Of a stretch of 64,000 nucleotides of DNA, positions 61,842-64,000 are shown in pieces; positions within the stretch are counted from its first letter, which is position 1, and every line of letters begins with the position of its first letter. The notes under the pieces are model-generated. The model did no database searches and was not told the origin of the DNA. It was given only the letters and a program-made list of their open reading frames with translations. Source of the DNA: an uncultured Aquimonas sp. GTDB lineage: Bacteria > Pseudomonadota > Gammaproteobacteria > Xanthomonadales > Xanthomonadaceae. The translations under genes were made by a program, and so were the position numbers. The DNA is taken from assembly GCF_937888285.1 (NCBI RefSeq), contig NZ_CALART010000030.1, positions 62,001-126,000 on the forward strand, written 5' to 3'.

Positions 61842-62407
61842 CAGCGACGCTCCAGCCGCGCCAGAGCGAGCTGGTTCCGACCCACATCGAGGCGATAGCT
61901 CATCACCGGATCGGCGCGGGTCAGCACCTCGGGCAGCTTGATGCGCGAGACCTTGAGCGGCGGCAGCTCCTCGCTGGCGCGCCAGCGGCTGATGCCGATG
62001 TCGCGATAGGCGGCGACCACGCCAAAGCCGATCTGGTCGGGCTCCAGCGTGTAGCTGCGCCGCCCCTGCGCGCCCGGCTGCAGAGAGAACTCCTCTTCCA
62101 GGCTGAACTCGGCATGGTTCGGCTGCGCGCTCAGGGCGAAATAGTCCATCACCTTGAACTGCTCCAGCTTGCGCAGCTTGTAGATGCGCACCAGCACCGG
62201 CGAGGGACGTCCATTCGGGTCGGGATTGGCGTCCGCGCCGACGCGGTACTCAAGGTCGAGAGTCACCGGCACCGTGCGTCGAGGGGCCGTGGTGCAGCCG
62301 GGCAACAGGGCCGCAAGGCCGAGCCCGGCGCCGACCACAAGCAGTTTTCGGCGCCCGGGTTGCTGGAGCTGTGAAGCGTGCGGAGCGTGGGTGCGACGGG
62401 TGGTCAT
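61841..62407 (-). CDS. tssJ: Type VI secretion outer-membrane lipoprotein TssJ
   Basis: A 188-residue lipoprotein with a basic n-region and twin-arginine-like PGRRKLLVVGAGLGL, then the lipobox LLPGC (Cys near residue 39). The mature beta-sandwich has the TssJ signature PVLVRIYKLRKLEQFKVMDY and the VVAAYRDI strand. TssJ docks TssM to the outer membrane. ATG 62407 is used; the longer frame to 62524 overlaps the phosphatase tail. Confidence 0.92.
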   Translation of the reverse strand: MTTRRTHAPHASQLQQPGRRKLLVVGAGLGLAALLPGCTTAPRRTVPVTLDLEYRVGADANPDPNGRPSPVLVRIYKLRKLEQFKVMDYFALSAQPNHAEFSLEEEFSLQPGAQGRRSYTLEPDQIGFGVVAAYRDIGISRWRASEELPPLKVSRIKLPEVLTRADPVMSYRLDVGRNQLALARLERR

Positions 62408-62487
62408 GGATTCGCATCCGGACATCGGAAGTGTAGGGAGACGCTGGCCGGCGCGGCGCGCGCGGATGCAGCGGTTGGGAGAGCTAC

Positions 62488-63342
62488 TCAGGGGCGCGCT
62501 TCGGTGGCTGGCTCCAGCGCACACGCCTCCCCCCGGGTGGCCTCATCGAGCTCAGGCCAGGGCTGGGTGACTTCCCCCGGCTGGCCGATCCAGACGGCCA
62601 GGGCGCTGTAGTTGTCCTGGGTCTCGCTGGCGCGCGCGAGCACGATCTGCTCCATCAGCACCAGCCACTGTTCGGCCGACTCGGCGCGGTGCAGGGTCTC
62701 GACCATGTCCTCGTCTTCGACCGCTTCCCAGAAGCCGTCCGTGCAAATCAGGAAGGCATCGCCCTCGCAGACTTCGAAGGCGCCGGGCAGGGCGGCCGGC
62801 TCGGTGCCATCGCCCATGCCCAGGGCGGCGAACAGCAGATTGCGGCGCGCGTGGTGGCGGACTTCCGAGGGTTCGATGACGCCGGCATCGACGAAGCTCT
62901 GGACCACGCTGTGGTCCTTGGTCATGCAGCGCACATCGCGCCGGCGGATCAGGTACAGGCGGGTGTCGCCGAGATGCGACCACTGCGCACGCTGCGCGCG
63001 TCCGTCGATGAACAGAGCGGTGACGGTCGCACTCATCTTGTTGAGGCTGGCGGTGAGCTTCTGGCCGTAGCGGATCGCCGTGTCGGTCTGGCTGATCAGC
63101 GACGCGATGTGCTCGGGGTCAAGCGAAGGCGCCGCCGAAAAGGCGCTCAACAGCGTACGCACGGCAGTCTCCGACGCCACCTCGCCACCGCCGTGGCCAC
63201 CGGCACCGTCGCAGACGACGAAGCACGAAGCCTGTGGCGAGGTCCAGTAGCCGCAGGCGTCCTCGTTGTAGCTGCGCGCGCCCTGCCCGCTCAGCGTGGC
63301 GTACTCGACGCGCGTGCCCCCCAGGGCGACGAAGGTGCTCAC
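62488..63342 (-). CDS. pppA: PP2C-type Ser/Thr phosphatase, T6SS-associated (PppA-like)
   Basis: A 284-residue PP2C phosphatase. Metal-binding motifs are SYNEDACGYW, VVCDGAGGHGGGEVAS, HLGDTRLYL and ICTDGFWEAVED, with DNYSALAVWI at the end. In T6SS loci PppA reverses Fha phosphorylation by PpkA and so turns firing off. The ATG overlaps the tagH stop by 4 nt. No kinase gene is in the window; one may lie beyond the right edge. Confidence 0.9.
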   Translation of the reverse strand: MSTFVALGGTRVEYATLSGQGARSYNEDACGYWTSPQASCFVVCDGAGGHGGGEVASETAVRTLLSAFSAAPSLDPEHIASLISQTDTAIRYGQKLTASLNKMSATVTALFIDGRAQRAQWSHLGDTRLYLIRRRDVRCMTKDHSVVQSFVDAGVIEPSEVRHHARRNLLFAALGMGDGTEPAALPGAFEVCEGDAFLICTDGFWEAVEDEDMVETLHRAESAEQWLVLMEQIVLARASETQDNYSALAVWIGQPGEVTQPWPELDEATRGEACALEPATEARP

Positions 63343-64000
63343 GCCGCACCACCGCTCTGCACGCGCCGGACTTCGCCTTCGTAAGCATCGACAAAGGCGC
63401 CCTGGAAGGCGGCGTCGAACTCCTCGCGTGCCTCGCCCAGCAGCTGCGTGTGGGCCGCGACGAAGGCATCCCAGAGCTGGGCCTTGTGGGCGCTCGGCAG
63501 CAGGCCGGAGAAGCCGCGAGGCCCACCGACACGCTGCTGGATGTGCTCGGGGGACAGGCGTCCGGCCATTGCGTACATCGCTGAGCGCGAGGCGGCGAGC
63601 AAGCCGACCTGGTGCGCGCTCAGGTCGGCAAAGGCGTCGCGTACCGCCTCGACCGGCGGCATGAAACCCGGCAGACCTCGCCCGACCAGCTGCAGCATCG
63701 CCGCCTGCGCGTCGGGGGCGAACTTCAGCGGGTTGTTGCCGGACGTCGCGATCATGGTCATGTGGGCGCGCAGCTCGTCCTTGGTCGAGGAGCGGGCGTG
63801 GATCAGCTGCAGTGTGCCCGCGACGAGGCTCTGGAACAGCCGGCCGAGCGTCTCCAGGGACCCCTCGTCGAGGCTGCCAAGCTGGTCGGGATCGAGTCCA
63901 CAGCCGCGCGCAAACGCTGCGCTCAGGGCGTCGGCAGGCGCAGAGGATCGTCGGAGCACTGCAGCGCCGTGCCGCTGCGGAGGCTTTGTGTCTGCGGCCT
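63339..64000 (-). CDS. tagH: T6SS-associated FHA protein TagH, C-terminal part (runs off right edge)
   Basis: The frame is open to base 64000, so the gene starts outside the window; no internal start is needed. The visible ~220 residues match the TagH/Fha C-terminal domain: LVAGTLQLIHARSSTKDELR, ATSGNNPLKFAPDAQAAMLQL, AVRDAFADLSAHQVGLLAASR and DAAFQGAFVDAYE. The N-terminal FHA phosphothreonine-binding domain would lie to the right. TagH is the target through which PpkA/PppA and TagF control T6SS assembly. Confidence 0.88.
   Translation of the reverse strand, partial: AADTKPPQRHGAAVLRRSSAPADALSAAFARGCGLDPDQLGSLDEGSLETLGRLFQSLVAGTLQLIHARSSTKDELRAHMTMIATSGNNPLKFAPDAQAAMLQLVGRGLPGFMPPVEAVRDAFADLSAHQVGLLAASRSAMYAMAGRLSPEHIQQRVGGPRGFSGLLPSAHKAQLWDAFVAAHTQLLGEAREEFDAAFQGAFVDAYEGEVRRVQSGGAA

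Overview
The window is high-GC, gene-dense gammaproteobacterial DNA. Gene content and order (yciI-bolA-PPIase-smc, scpA-scpB-rluB with a Gly/Pro/Arg-rich RluB tail, accD-glmM, families of small palindromic repeats, a secreted protein ending near IFANGFE) fit the Xanthomonadales (Lysobacteraceae/Rhodanobacteraceae). The species cannot be named from the sequence alone. No rRNA, tRNA, CRISPR array, prophage or complete insertion sequence was found.

Layout. 1-3.9 kb (minus): the yciI-bolA-parvulin-smc operon, with smc running off the left edge. 4.0-8.6 kb (plus): a YrdC/Sua5-family gene, then scpA-scpB-rluB. All three SMC-ScpAB condensin subunits therefore lie within 7 kb. 8.9-16.5 kb: a small membrane-anchored protein, a methyl-accepting chemotaxis protein, a 2OG-Fe(II) oxygenase, a large propeller/Y_Y_Y/GGDEF sensor and a cold-shock-domain/excalibur fusion. 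16.5-21.9 kb (minus): a four-gene unit of pspA, a Ycf46-like AAA ATPase, a coiled-coil membrane protein and a substrate-binding-protein/OmpA fusion. I consider this the most interesting system in the window. 22-26.3 kb: an exported TIM-barrel-like protein, glutaryl-CoA dehydrogenase and a secreted amidohydrolase. 26.5-29.8 kb: a second propeller-GGDEF sensor.

29.8-40.6 kb is mostly small minus-strand genes for exported, membrane or lipoprotein products (a six-cysteine micro-protein, a MAPEG protein, TPR, beta-helix and TonB_C proteins), plus a class C beta-lactamase-like serine hydrolase. Part of it looks less GC-biased than its surroundings. 40.6-46.4 kb: a GH97 alpha-glucosidase, a 7TMR-DISM diguanylate cyclase and a divergent OprO/OprP-type porin. 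Between the last two lie three GTCAT repeats with exact 11-bp spacing, a Pho-box-like arrangement. 46.4-52.5 kb: repeat clusters, a lipase-like protein, an alpha/beta hydrolase, a solitary rsxA, an aldo/keto reductase and an isopenicillin-N-synthase-like oxygenase. 52.5-54.7 kb: accD-glmM. 54.9-64 kb (minus): part of a type VI secretion locus in the order tagH-pppA-tssJ-tssK-tssL-tssM-tagF. It holds the membrane complex, the baseplate adaptor and post-translational regulators. The sheath, Hcp, VgrG and ClpV genes are not in the window.

Three cyclic-di-GMP synthase candidates, an MCP, the PspA system and the T6SS suggest a surface-associated or predatory/competitive free-living bacterium. That lifestyle statement is inference. 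Intergenic DNA carries at least five recurring hairpin or iterated repeat families.
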